The position numbers and the translations under genes were made by a program. This document shows positions 1 through 9,360 of a stretch of 64,000 nucleotides of DNA, piece after piece. The first letter of the stretch is position 1; each line of letters opens with the position of its first letter. The notes under the pieces were generated by a model. The model ran no database searches, was not told where the DNA came from, and worked only from the letters and a program-made list of their open reading frames with translations. The DNA comes from Nyssa sinensis (lineage: Eukaryota; Streptophyta; Magnoliopsida; Cornales; Nyssaceae): positions 14,536,450 to 14,600,449 of the forward strand of contig CM018052.1 in assembly GCA_008638375.1 (NCBI GenBank). The letters are read 5' to 3'.

Positions 1-361
1 GAAAAAAAATCTAATGGGCTAAGAAATTATATGGTATGGTTGTACGAATTTTACACCAAATCATGGGAAAAATTGAAAAGCCCTGGTATAATCTTCATTC
101 AAACTTCAAAGGTAAAACAAAACCCCTACCCTTGGAGTTGGGAGGCCCTACCATCACACTTGAATCATGACTGAAAAAGTGAATGCAAAGAGGCTGGGAT
201 CAACCATCAATGTGGGACTCTGTGAGTTGCCGGAGAAGGGCATTTAGTGGTCTTTTGACAAGAAATGCTCAAATCTGAAGAAAATTCAAAAGCTAGGGGA
301 GAAATTTTTTTAATGATTTGATTTTAATAATTCCAACAATTAAATAATAAGTTTTATATAT
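1..361. repeat. Left flank; segment 75-361 is copy 1 of a distant direct duplication
   Basis: No gene is visible. Bases 75-361 match 25747-26031 in the same orientation over nearly their whole length with scattered substitutions; both begin at GAAAAGCC and end in the same AT-rich run. The second copy lies just after the last fragment of element E1. Copy 1 directly abuts the LTR of E1, so it is the target-side flank of that insertion. The segment itself was not recognised. Confidence 0.8.
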
Positions 362-816
362 TGATGTCTTATTTTTTTGGTCTGAAAACTTCTTCTCCTG
401 TACTACCTATCTAGAACTTGAAGTCAAAAGATCACTGGAAAAGCTCTGGTGGTAACCATTCTGATGATAAAGTTAGTGAAGAAATAAATATAGTAATTCA
501 AGAGAAGAATTGAACATAAATAAAATATGTACCTTATAACCTTATTTATAGGTTATAGATCTCCCAAGTTGAGTAGTATTATGAGCCATAAAAACAGGAA
601 TTCAAAGATATCTATTGGCAGTAGTTACAATATTGAATTATGTTTTCTTATTCTGAGATCGGTGGCCCATGGAAGGCGGTAACCAGGTCTGTATGTCCTG
701 TCCTTGCAATCTGTATGTCGGTTGGTCTGACGATTATTCTTGTGATCTGTGTAGTGAAGAATTTCGTATATACATATGTCATGTTCTGAATACTTCAGTC
801 GAATCATAGTATATCA
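362..816 (-). mobile_element. E1 3' LTR (old Tat-type element)
   Basis: Read on the minus strand this 455-bp block starts TGATATACTATG and ends AGACATCA, giving TG...CA ends. To its right is a purine tract on the minus strand (about 818-828), the polypurine tract expected inside a 3' LTR. It resembles the 459-bp LTR of E5 (44681-45139), including a CCTATAAATAAGG TATA region and the end of the LTR. The element is older and more diverged than E2-E4. The 5' LTR and gag-pol of E1 are not present. Confidence 0.8.
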
Positions 817-1788
817 GCTACTCCCCCCTGAGCCTCAGTGTTGTGGGACTCATTCAGAGTTGAGGTTTTAGGGCTTATAAGGCATCACGCGTGTTTTAGT
901 CATAAATACGTCGTTCTCAATTCCGCGGAGACAACTGTTGATGAGACATTTATTGTGTCAGTCGCCACTTGAGAAAACGAGGCCACCATTTCCTCAACCG
1001 CGGCGCCGGTTCAGAAGTGGCGTCGATTTCCATTGGGGCTCTATAAAAGAGGGTGATGTATCACTTCATCCCCCTTTCATCACTTTGAATTTTGGCTTGA
1101 GATTTACCACAAAGAGCAGTTTCTAAGGTGATTCCCGGTGTGCTAGAGAACTTCTCTGATCAATACTTCGGTCAGGTTTGGTTTTGAGCACATTCTTTCT
1201 TGTCTCCATTGCTTTGTTATTTTGTGTTTCTACTTTTTCTTCTCCATTTACTGAAAACATTTCTGCCCCCGATGCTCAGTCAAGCACTGATTATGAACAC
1301 ATAGAACCTTTGGAAGTTGATGACCAAGTAAAGTTGAACCTAATAGTTAGCAGTCCACTATAAAGTTTAGGAAATAGACTTGTCGGTAGTCCAGCCTCTA
1401 ATTCTGGAGTTAAAATAATTGAAGCCCACTTAGAACCAGGGACCTCCGACAAAACTCGTAAGAAATAAGTGGGGGAGAGTGCCATTACCTAGAATATGAT
1501 AGATGATCTGAAGGTTACTTTCGACTTTCGTGACAACGTGTTCTATAGAATATCCAAACCTATAGACCGTCCTGATGTTCAACACGGTGAGATTTGTGCT
1601 TATCTCGGGTGGTTTAAGATTGGAGTGTGTTTTTTATTTCATCGTATCATTAGAAAGTTTTTTAGGTGATTCAAAATGTGCCCAACTAATCTGAATATTA
1701 ACAGTTAGAGACAATTGCTTGGTTTTATATTTTTAAATCATCTAAATAAGGTCACAGTAAACCTTTCTTTAATTAAAAATAATATGAA
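817..1788 (+). pseudogene. E1 antisense gene, first exon (decayed, split by E2 and E3)
   Basis: The plus strand has a TATA box (TATAAAA, 1042-1048) about 85 bp after a degenerate form of the promoter box seen in the other elements (near 940-957). After about 1225 there is a decayed reading frame similar to exon 1 of the antisense genes of E2, E3 and E4: it retains a GEICAYLGWF block, a CP..LN.NS block and an LGFI..NHLNKV block, interrupted by several stops. The frame continues at 14090-14144 and 25713-25746, which shows that E2 and E3 are insertions into it. No convincing ATG is visible. Confidence 0.65.
1784..1788. other. Target site duplication of E2 (left copy)
   Basis: ATGAA lies immediately left of the E2 end (TGATGCTGC) and recurs at 14085-14089 immediately right of the other end. 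The duplicated bases fall within the E1 antisense reading frame. Confidence 0.9.
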
Positions 1789-2303
1789 TGATGCTGCACT
1801 TTTCGACTCGTAATAAATCTGGGCCCCGCGACCTATAGAACACTCAACGAGGAAGATCAGAGGACCACCGGATTAGCTCCGGCGGTAGCCGCTCCGATGC
1901 TTAAGTAAGTAAACGGAATTGAAAGACTGTATTGAAAGCCAAATAATGAGCATGAAAATAAAGCGTACCTTTAGGGTTTAATTTATAGACCGTGGCCTTC
2001 CTAAGTTGATTAGGATTCGGAGCCATGAATATAGGGATTTGATCATCGGAGATTGCAGTTACCTTGTAGAGTATTGTATCGTTGATAGAGATAATCATAG
2101 ATAGTAGTTTCCTTGTTGCAGACTATTTCCGTGTTGAAGACGGTTTCCTTATTCCCTGCTTAGCAGCTGTTAAGGAAACCATAAGGTCGGAACCATCCAA
2201 AATAGTCAGTGAATAGTGCAGAGACTAAGCTCTGTAGGATATGTATATGAGAATGCCTTGGAGGCTCCGCCAGTTCAGTATGACCGAGTTTATCGGCTCT
2301 GTA

Positions 2304-2349
<46 letters not shown>

Positions 2350-2447
2350 ATGCCCTGCAGGCCGTGACTGTTCTGTATGACCGAGTTTATCAGCTCTGTA
2401 AGTACACGTGTCTCAAGGTGATTGGTGTGTCTGTTTATGGTATATTA
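1789..2447 (-). repeat. E2 3' LTR
   Basis: This 659-bp LTR matches 13422-14084. In minus orientation its first two bases are TA instead of TG (plus-strand C-to-T change at 2446), which would weaken integrase recognition. It contains a (TA)n microsatellite at about 2308-2345 in the U3 part. Confidence 0.9.
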
Positions 2448-2468
2448 GCTACTCCCCCCCCCCCCCGA
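2448..2468 (-). other. E2 polypurine tract
   Basis: On the minus strand a run of 13 G followed by AGTAGC abuts the 3' LTR. Equivalent tracts lie at 25001-25018 (E3) and 37336-37353 (E4). It is the expected plus-strand DNA primer site. Confidence 0.85.
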
Positions 2469-2554
2469 GCCTTAGTTAGGAGCTAGGGCGTAACTAGGGC
2501 TATTGGGCTTTATGAAGAGTCGCACGCTTTGTCTCTCCACTCTTGGAGACGTCG

Positions 2555-2663
2555 GTTTAGTGGATCATTTATTGCACAGCCGATGCTTGAGGAGCCATCA
2601 TTACTTTCAACCGTTGTGTCGAATCGTCTTGGGGGGCTCACATTTTGAATGTGTATATAAAAA
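2555..2663 (+). promoter_or_regulatory. Promoter module of E2 antisense gene 1
   Basis: The box GTTTAGTGGATCATTTATTGC (about 2555-2575) is followed by CAACCGTTG (about 2609-2617) and a TATA box, TATATAAAAA, at 2654-2663. The same arrangement precedes antisense gene 2 of E2 (5316-5430) and the antisense genes of E1, E3 and E4. The AACGG core resembles a plant MYB site. Promoter function is inferred from conservation, position and the TATA box. Confidence 0.65.
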
Positions 2664-2848
2664 GGGGGAAAAGACTTTTATGCCTTTCTTCTGCCCCTGC
2701 TTCTACAGTACCGGAGCCTGCCACCGCCAGTTGACGTATTTCGAAGGTTGAAGGATATCCGGTGTCTATAGTCTTTCTTGATTTCAGGTTTGATCTTAGC
2801 CCCTTTTACATTCCCTTTCATTTGCTTCGTTGTCCTTTCCTGTTCGCC

Positions 2849-4779
2849 ATGTCTGGCTTTGGGTCACCCTCTGGTTCGGGTAGTTCTTCTAGGGCATTTC
2901 AACTTCAACTCGTGAATCTTCCCTCCACTGATGAAACTGAGAATAGATTGATAGAGCCCCCATCTAGTCCAGGGGTTAGGATAGTCGATGTATTTGATGA
3001 GCCCCCGAATAGGGCTGGTGAGACCTCTGGTCGATCTGGCCAGAAAGAGGAGGGCGAGAGTGCCATCACTGAGAAGATGTTGTTAGAGTTGTGGGAGAAA
3101 TTCAGTCTCCCTTCAAATGTTACTTTCGGGGTCATGGACCCTCTAGATCGCCCATGCAATGTTAGAGAGGGGGAAATCTGTGCCTACTTGGCCTGGTTTG
3201 AGATGGGACTTACACTCCCCCTTCCTGACCGTGTAAAACAATTTTTTCGTTGGTTTAACCTTTGCCCTGCTGACTTGAACCTTAATAGTTGGAGACATTT
3301 GTTAAGCTTCATAGTGTTGGGGCATATGAATAACGTCGATGTGTCCCTCGACCTGATCTGTAGTAACATGGATCTGAAATTCATGAAGGCGGAAGGCCTT
3401 TACTATATGTCTTTTGATAGTGGGTTCAGACCCCTTACCTCCGTGCCCTCTTCTAACAAGACTTGGAAGAAGTGGTACTTTTTCATTAAGGGAGGATGGG
3501 AATTCAAGGACTTTCAAGGCCAACCCTCAGCATTCCCTCGAACCACTAGGCCAAAGGGTGAAACCCAATTCTTCCATGGCTGCCTTGATTTTGTTTTGTG
3601 TGTCAATTGCCAAGTTGATTGATCTCTGTACCTGTTTTGCAGTTAGGGGTGCGTGGAAGAGACCGACCGTTTCTCTTGTGCTTCAGGAGCAATACAATAA
3701 GCTTTTACAGCCCAGCAACCAGGATCATTCCTCCATCGTTAACCGTGACAAGCTGATGGCTGCCAGGGGCAGTGTCGAGGAGATTGCGAATAATTTGATG
3801 GCACGGTGGGAGACCGAGCCATCTTCATCTGTGGCAGTAGGGGAGGCTTCTTCCCTAGTGGTCCCTCCCGTCCAAAAAAGGCGGAGGTTAGTTTCGATCT
3901 CCCCTAAGCCCACTGAGGGGGAGAGAGAGACTCCTACCCCCATTTCGATGGTCCCCCCAGCCTCGTCTCAACGAGCAGGCAAGGGGGCGTCGTCCTCGGT
4001 GGCCCCTGATGCTACTAATCAGGGGGCCAAGAAGATTCTGAGGGACTTTTGGGCCAAAGGCTCAATCAAACTCAAGCCCCAGAAGTTGGAGAAGCTTCTT
4101 TCTGATCTGGCTGCTTTCCAGGTTAAGGTGAGTTCATTGGGCCCTTATCTCTTTTCCCTTTTTTCCAAGTGTTTTGGCTGGTATTGAACTGTTTACTTTG
4201 TACATTGAAAAACCCTGCACACCCTTTCTGCTCTGACGGAGGTCTCTCCCCTTTCGGAGGAGTTTGAAAAACTTCAATCCGAGTTGGACGAGGTTAGGCT
4301 TCAGCTCGGTATTGCTAAGTCCGAGGCTCATGACTCTACAGAGAAACTGAAGGAGTCGCAGAATTCTCTGGTCGTCCTGGAATCAGAGAAGAACCTTTCC
4401 GTTCAGCAGGCTAGGAGATTGTAGGCGGAGATGGATGGCATGCGGTATCAATACCGTCAAAAGCTTGACGACATTGTAGAACAGGCCTTGATTGATAATG
4501 AGGTGGAAATGAGGTCGGAGCTGGAAAGGATGGCCAACCGCCTGATTACGTTTGGCTTTAACAACTTCCGATCCTAGCTTCTTGCCAAGTTTCCTAACTT
4601 TGATGTCTCCTCAATTGTGCCACCTGGATCTGATCCTTCAGAGGCTGTTATCCAAAGTGAAGTGGCTGATGTCCTCCCTACCGATCCCACTGAAGTGGTC
4701 GTCCCGAGTGAAATGGTTGATGCTGCTCCAGCCGATCCTTCCCCAATCGTTGACCCTACCCCTGCTGATCAGGCTTAGG
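2849..4779 (+). pseudogene. E2 antisense gene 1 (three exons, retrotransposon-borne, unknown function)
   Basis: The gene runs opposite to gag-pol. Exon 1 is 2849-3557 from the ATG in GCCATGT; an earlier in-frame codon at 2762 is less likely given the TATA position. Exon 2 is 3643-4127. Exon 3 is about 4212-4779. Intron 1 is G|GTGAAA to TTTTGCAG and intron 2 is AAG|GTGAGT; both donors are conserved in E3. Joined exons 1 and 2 keep frame (1194 nt). Exon 1 encodes a conserved domain with GEICAYLAWFEMGL, CPADLNLNSWR and NKTWKKWYFF blocks. Exon 2 is Ser/Pro-rich with a QKRRRL basic patch that could be a nuclear signal. Exon 3 is coiled-coil-like and ends with an LAKFP.FDVSSI motif. In this copy the intron 2 acceptor AG is lost (TTGAAAA where E3 has TTGCAG), and exon 3 has stops near 4423 and 4576. 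Function is unknown; the family fits antisense ORFs reported in Tat-type elements. Confidence 0.7.
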
Positions 4780-5315
4780 ATGTATATTTTGCTGTTTTTA
4801 ACTTCCAATGTACTGAAATATACATTCGTTAATGGAACAGTCTTTTGCTTGACGCTTTTGTCTTCTTCTTTTGTGCATGACTTGAGTTATACTACTCTGT
4901 AGTGTCTTGACTCATAGTTGATTGTGGTAATTGTTGCAAGTAGCGTTGCTTTGGAGCTTAGTATATACCAGACCAGATTTTCTTCTGTAGGTAGTTGTAT
5001 TCCGAGCTGCTTTACTTGCAATAAGGCAGTAGTTGAAGACTTCTTTTGAAAAATTTTGAAGCTGACTATTCTGAATCTTGAGACTTGTAATAATAAGTGG
5101 ATATCTTGTGATTATAGTTCAGTCGATCAGAACTTCTGCCTCCAGATCTTTAAGACAAGGATCAAGGTACATCAAAGTTGATGGACTTTCGTTATATACG
5201 TGGCCTATCAGGCGTTAATGACCTGGAAAAACTGTCACGACTACATATACGTGGACAAGACTAAAAAGTCTATTCATTGCATGCGTGGCCCTGTCTTTTG
5301 CTTCTCCCGAGAGGG
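4780..5315. other. Non-coding spacer between the two antisense units of E2
   Basis: No coding potential is convincing. The spacer has a counterpart in E3 (about 22229-22765) with recognisable similarity, so it belongs to the element. It presumably holds the 3' UTR of antisense gene 1 and upstream sequence of antisense gene 2. Confidence 0.6.
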
Positions 5316-5430
5316 CGGTTTAATGCGTCATTTATTGCACTACCCTCATTTGGGATTTTGAAGCTAACTCTTCACCTAACCGTTGCGACGGTCCAACTGG
5401 GTGGGTCTTAGGCCCCGAAGGCCTATATAT
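5316..5430 (+). promoter_or_regulatory. Promoter module of E2 antisense unit 2
   Basis: CGGTTTAATGCGTCATTTATTG (5316-5337) is followed by CTAACCGTTGCGACGG (about 5377-5392) and a TATA box TATATAT at 5424-5430. Spacing from the first box to the TATA is about 84 bp, against about 74 bp for antisense gene 1. The two modules look like diverged copies of one promoter, used twice within the element. Confidence 0.6.
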
Positions 5431-5538
5431 GTGAAAGAGGAGCGTACGGTTGCGGCCCATCTTTTTACTTTTGCTCTCGGATTGTTTCCCTGTTGGGGTG
5501 ATTTTAGATGTTTTTCAATAACTGCCGTTTATCCGGAG

Positions 5539-5964
5539 ATGATTGACGATCTTCAGTCTGAGTTGGGAATGATTAAACTGTGGCCGAGAGTTACCCTTCC
5601 TTTTGATTCAGTTTTCAAGGAAGGATTAAGGGAGGCAAAGATCTTCTTGTCCATCTTAGCATCCGGTTGAGATTTCTCCGATGAGAGGTGGACCCTCCTT
5701 GATTCAACCGAGGCTTGGAGCATTGGTGATGAAGACGAAGGTAGGCTGCCTCCTTCCCTTTGTGTCTTGGTAGAGACCCTTGCTTCAAATCGGCTGGGGT
5801 GTCATGCCTGCTTTGAGGGAGATGAAGGTGGGCTGCCTCCTCCCCTTTGTGACTTGGTAGAGACCCTTGCTCCAATCAGCTGGGGTGTCATGCCGATTAC
5901 AAAGGTGGAGAATGAAAAGTCTCCTGAGGCCCAGAGCCCTCATCATCCGTTGGTATCGAGATAA
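5539..5964 (+). pseudogene. E2 antisense unit 2, small conserved reading frame
   Basis: From the ATG at 5539 the frame begins MIDDLQSELGMIKLWPRV and is conserved in E3 (22017 leftward). A TGA at about 5668 interrupts it (E3 has CGA there), after which the frame stays open to about 5964. The second half has an internal tandem duplication: GDED.GRLPPSLC..VETLA is followed by GDE.GGLPPPLC..VETLA. Residues near the start and the acidic patch are the best preserved parts. No family was recognised. Whether the conserved part is spliced is unclear. A short frame further right in another phase (M-A-W-V-L-L-D-A-D-W) is also shared with E3 and could be a last exon. Confidence 0.45.
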
Positions 5965-6201
5965 GTGATAGTGATGATGAAATGGCCTGGGTGCTTCTCG
6001 ATGCAGATTGGGATTTAGGGTTCCTTTCTTTCAAATGGAGCCGGCGACGGCGATAAGGGAGGTCTGGAACTCTGGCCCTTAATGCTTTTCATGAGGAACA
6101 AAGCCATGATGCCATAGAACAAAGCGATGTCTCTGTCATAGCTTTTGTGTAATAGTTTTCCTTTCAATTTTCTTGTACTGATGTAAACTTTCTGAATCAT
6201 C

Positions 6202-6207
6202 AATAAA
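6202..6207 (+). promoter_or_regulatory. Candidate poly(A) signal of E2 antisense unit 2
   Basis: AATAAA lies about 240 bp after the end of the conserved frame, in a T-rich stretch. The same AATAAAATTGAG string is kept at the matching place in E3 (minus strand, near 21345-21356). Confidence 0.45.
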
Positions 6208-6522
6208 ATTGAGTTCTTTCTCCTCAAATCTGATGTTTTTTCTATTTGAATGTGCTCTTCTAGAGTTAAAACACCTTCTTGTGCACTTCTGATGAATAAC
6301 CCTTCTGTATGTTCTAAGAGTAGATCAAAAAAACTTGTATAAGAGTTGAGGTTTTGAATCGAAGTACTTTAAGCCTGCTCGGTTCTGTAGTATTTGTTGT
6401 TTGCTGGCGCATAAGCCAAATAATCTGAATGTCAAGTTTGATGTATTCCGATCCGGGAAACTTGAAGATGTTTGGAGTTTCTATCTTCCGATTGGCTGGA
6501 TCATAGGATCTGTATATTGAAG

Positions 6523-7613
6523 ATGGACCAAGCTCGGAAGCTTGTGCATTAGATATGGACTAAGTACCAGGACTTGTGCATTAGATGGACCAGGCTCTAG
6601 AGGAGGCCTGTGCATTAGATGGACCAAGTACGAAGACTTGTGCATTATAAATGGACCAAGTACTGAGACTTGTGCATTATAGATGGACCAATTACGAAGA
6701 CTTGTGCATTAGATATGGACCAGGCTCTGGAGGCCTGTGCATTAGATGGACCAAGTACAAAGACTTGTGCATTATAGATGGACCAGGCTCTAGAGGCCTG
6801 TGCATTAGATGGACCAAGTACGAAGACTTGGGCATTAGATATGGACCAGGCTCTGGAGGCCTGTGCATTAGATGGACCAAGTACGAAGACTTGTGCATTA
6901 TAGATGGACCAGGCTCTGGAGGCCTGTGCATTAGATGGACCAAGTACGAAGACTTGTGCATTAAATATGGACTAGGCTCTGGAGGCCTGTGCATTAGATG
7001 GACCAAGTGCGAAGACTTGTGCATTATAGATGGACCAGGCTCTAGAGGCCTGTGCATTAGATGGACCAAGTACAAAGACTTGTGCATTAGATATGGACCA
7101 GGCTCTAGAGGCCTGTGCATTAGATGGACCAAGTACGAAGACTTGTGCATTATAGATGGACCAGGCTCTGGAGGCCTGTGCATTAGATGGACCAAGTACG
7201 AAGACTTGTGCATTAGATATGGACCAGGCTCTAGAGGCTTGTGCATTAGATGGACCAAGTACAAAGACTTGTGCATTAGATATGGACCAGGCTCTAGAGG
7301 CCTGTGCATTAGATTTGTGCATTAGATATGGACTAGGCTCTGGAGGCCTGTGCATTAGATAGACCAAGTACGAAGACTTGTGCATTAGATATGGACCAGG
7401 CTCTGGAGGCCTGTGCATTAGATGGACCAAGTACGAAGATTTGTGCATTAGATATGGACCAGGCTCTGGAGGCCTGTGCATTAGATGGACCAAGTACGAA
7501 GACTTGTGCATTAAATATGGACCAGGCTCTAGAGGCCTGTGCATTAGATGGACCAAGTACGAAGACTTGTGCATTATAGATGGACCAGGCTCTAGAGGCC
7601 TATGCATTAGATG
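6523..7613 (-). repeat. 63-bp dimeric tandem repeat in the E2 3' UTR
   Basis: About 17 tandem copies of a 63-bp unit. Each unit is a dimer of two related 31-32 bp halves that both begin GATGGACCA and end TGTGCATTA. Half A has AGTACGAAGACT in the middle, half B has GGCTCTAGAGGCC. Half B is nearly palindromic around TCTAGA and could form a short hairpin. The array starts about 37 bp downstream of the integrase stop in gag-pol orientation. Because 63 is a multiple of 3, several frames stay open through it on both strands; these are not genes. Arrays at this place in Tat and Ogre elements are known as a source of satellite repeats. Confidence 0.92.
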
Positions 7614-7650
7614 AACATTGTATGGAGGTATTAAAAAGAAAGAAACATCT

Positions 7651-8811
7651 CTATTGATAATACTTCCGTAAATGTTCCACGTTCCATAGCCTAGGAATTA
7701 GCTTCCCAGTCATGTCTTCTAGCCAGTAGGTGGTAGGCCTAACAACCTTTGTTACTTTGTAGGGGCCCTCCCAGTTCAGTGACAACTTTCCCATAGTAGG
7801 ATCCTTGGTGTTTTGAAAGACTCTTCTTAAGACAAAGTCTCCGACTTGAAAGCTGACCGTCTTGAGCCCCACCTTGGATTTTTTGACCATTCTCTGCTGA
7901 TAGGCTTCCATCCTGATGTTAGCTTGATCCCTTCTTTCTTCAAGTAAATCCAAATTTTCCATCAGCTGCTGATCGTTGGATTCTTGTTCGAAGGCTTCAG
8001 TCCTTAGAGTTGGCATACCGATCTCAACCGGGATTACTGCTTCTGTGCCGTAGGCTAATGAGAAAGGAGTTTCAAAGGTGGGAGTTTTTCTGGTTGTTCT
8101 GTAGGCCCAAAGAACTCCAGGGAGTTCCTCTGCCCACTTTCCTTTGGCCTGCTCCAACCTTTTCTTTAATCCATCAAGAATCGTTCGGTTGGTGACCTCT
8201 GCTTGCCCATTTGCTTGTGGATGGCCTAGAGAAGCAAAGTGTTGCCTGATATTGAGATTTTCACAGAATTTCTTGAAGCCTTTACCAGTGAACTGTATCC
8301 CATTGTCAGAGATAATCACACGTGGTATACCGAACCTGCAAACAATGTTTTTCCAGGTGAAGCTCTCAACTTCCTTCTCTGTGATATGTGTTAGAGGTTC
8401 AGCTTCGGCCCATTTAGAGAAGTAGTCAATGGCTACCAAGAGATACTTCCTGTTTGGTGGGGCCTTTGGTAATGGTCCCACGATGTCCATCCCCAACTGA
8501 GCAAAGGGCCAAGGACTAGTAATCAGGATGAGCTCGTGATGAGGCTGGTGTTGATATGGGGCAAACCTTTGGCATTTGTCGCACTTCTGGATATACTTCT
8601 TAGCCTGCCTTAGCATGCTAGGCCAGTAGTAGCCCTGAGTCAGAGCTTGGTGAGCTATTGTTCTACCCCCATTATGATTCCCACAGATACCCTCGTGTAT
8701 TTCAGCCAGGACGTATTGTGATTCTTCTGGAGCTAAGCATTTTAACAGAGGTTGAGAATAAGACCTTCTGTAAAGCTTGTTGTTCAGGATCAGGTACCGA
8801 GCCGCTCTGAT
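7651..8811 (-). pseudogene. E2 integrase
   Basis: Integrase inserts the element cDNA into the host chromosome. Counted from the Met at 8616 the DDE residues are D44 (GMDIVGP), D104 (ISDNG) and E140 (QANGQAE), with 35 residues between the last two. The zinc-binding H-H-C-C region lies across that Met (HEGIC.NHN...CDKC), so the real domain extends upstream into the open frame reaching 8811. The C-terminus ends HLRKYYQ with no chromodomain, as expected for Tat. A TGA at 8812-8814 (Gln codon in E3) separates it from the rest of pol. This is the best kept integrase in the window. Confidence 0.9.
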
Positions 8812-8814
8812 TCA

Positions 8815-9360
8815 GATTCTCCTGGCTTTGTTTTTGTCTTCTGGGAGGAGCCCGAATTCTAGGTACTAGAGGATCGGAGTCATCCAGTTTTGGGGCCGTT
8901 CAGCAATTTGGGCAACTTGGGCTTCCTCTATACTGGGTCCTGGCTGATAGGAGATTTTTACCATGGAGTTTGCTTCAGACTTGAGGCGGGACGCCATGTT
9001 TACCAAGGCATCTGCTTTGCAGTTCTGGCTTCTTTCTATTTTCTGAATAATGAACGTTTGGAAGGAATGCCTCAAGTGGTTCACTAGTTCGGAGTACCGA
9101 AGCATCCTGTCATCTTTAATGGAGAATTCTCCTAGGACTTAGCTTACCACCAGTTGGGAGTCTAAAAAGACTTTAAGGTTCAGAACCTCGCATTCTAAAG
9201 CCAACTTCATGCCTAGGATTAAGGCTTCATATTCTGCTTCATTGTTGGAAGCTTTGAATCCCAAGCTGACTGCTTTTTCTGATGAAAGCCCGTCAGGGGA
9301 CTATAGTACCAGGCCTACTCTTGAGCCCTGATCGGTTGACGATCCATCGATGTAGAGCAG
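8815..9360 (-). pseudogene. E2 second (archaeal-like) RNase H and linker
   Basis: The reading frame matches the second RNase H of E3 (YIDGSS, NNEAEYEAL, SDSQLVV, ADALAKM motifs), but stops have replaced CAG, CAA and TGG codons at about 8870, 9139, 9313 and 9361. A second RNase H domain after the normal one is a known hallmark of the Tat lineage. In this copy all the acidic catalytic positions can still be read, but the chain cannot be made whole. Confidence 0.8.

Noticed and set aside
938..1126. Independent 62-codon gene on the plus strand
   Set aside because: It overlaps the promoter module and TATA box of the E1 antisense unit and has no counterpart frame in E2-E4.
3414..4187. A single 257-codon unspliced gene in E2
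   Set aside because: It runs through a clear intron (G|GTGAAA to TTTTGCAG) and past the AAG|GTGAGT donor. The spliced model matches E3 and E4 better.
6523..7613. CRISPR-like array (regular repeats of about 31 bp)
   Set aside because: There are no variable spacers; both half-units are related repeats. The location is a retrotransposon 3' UTR in a plant genome.
6651..7614. Long overlapping reading frames on both strands within the tandem array (up to 224 codons)
   Set aside because: The 63-bp period is a multiple of three, so any frame without a stop in one unit stays open throughout. No start context, and E3 does not keep the frames.
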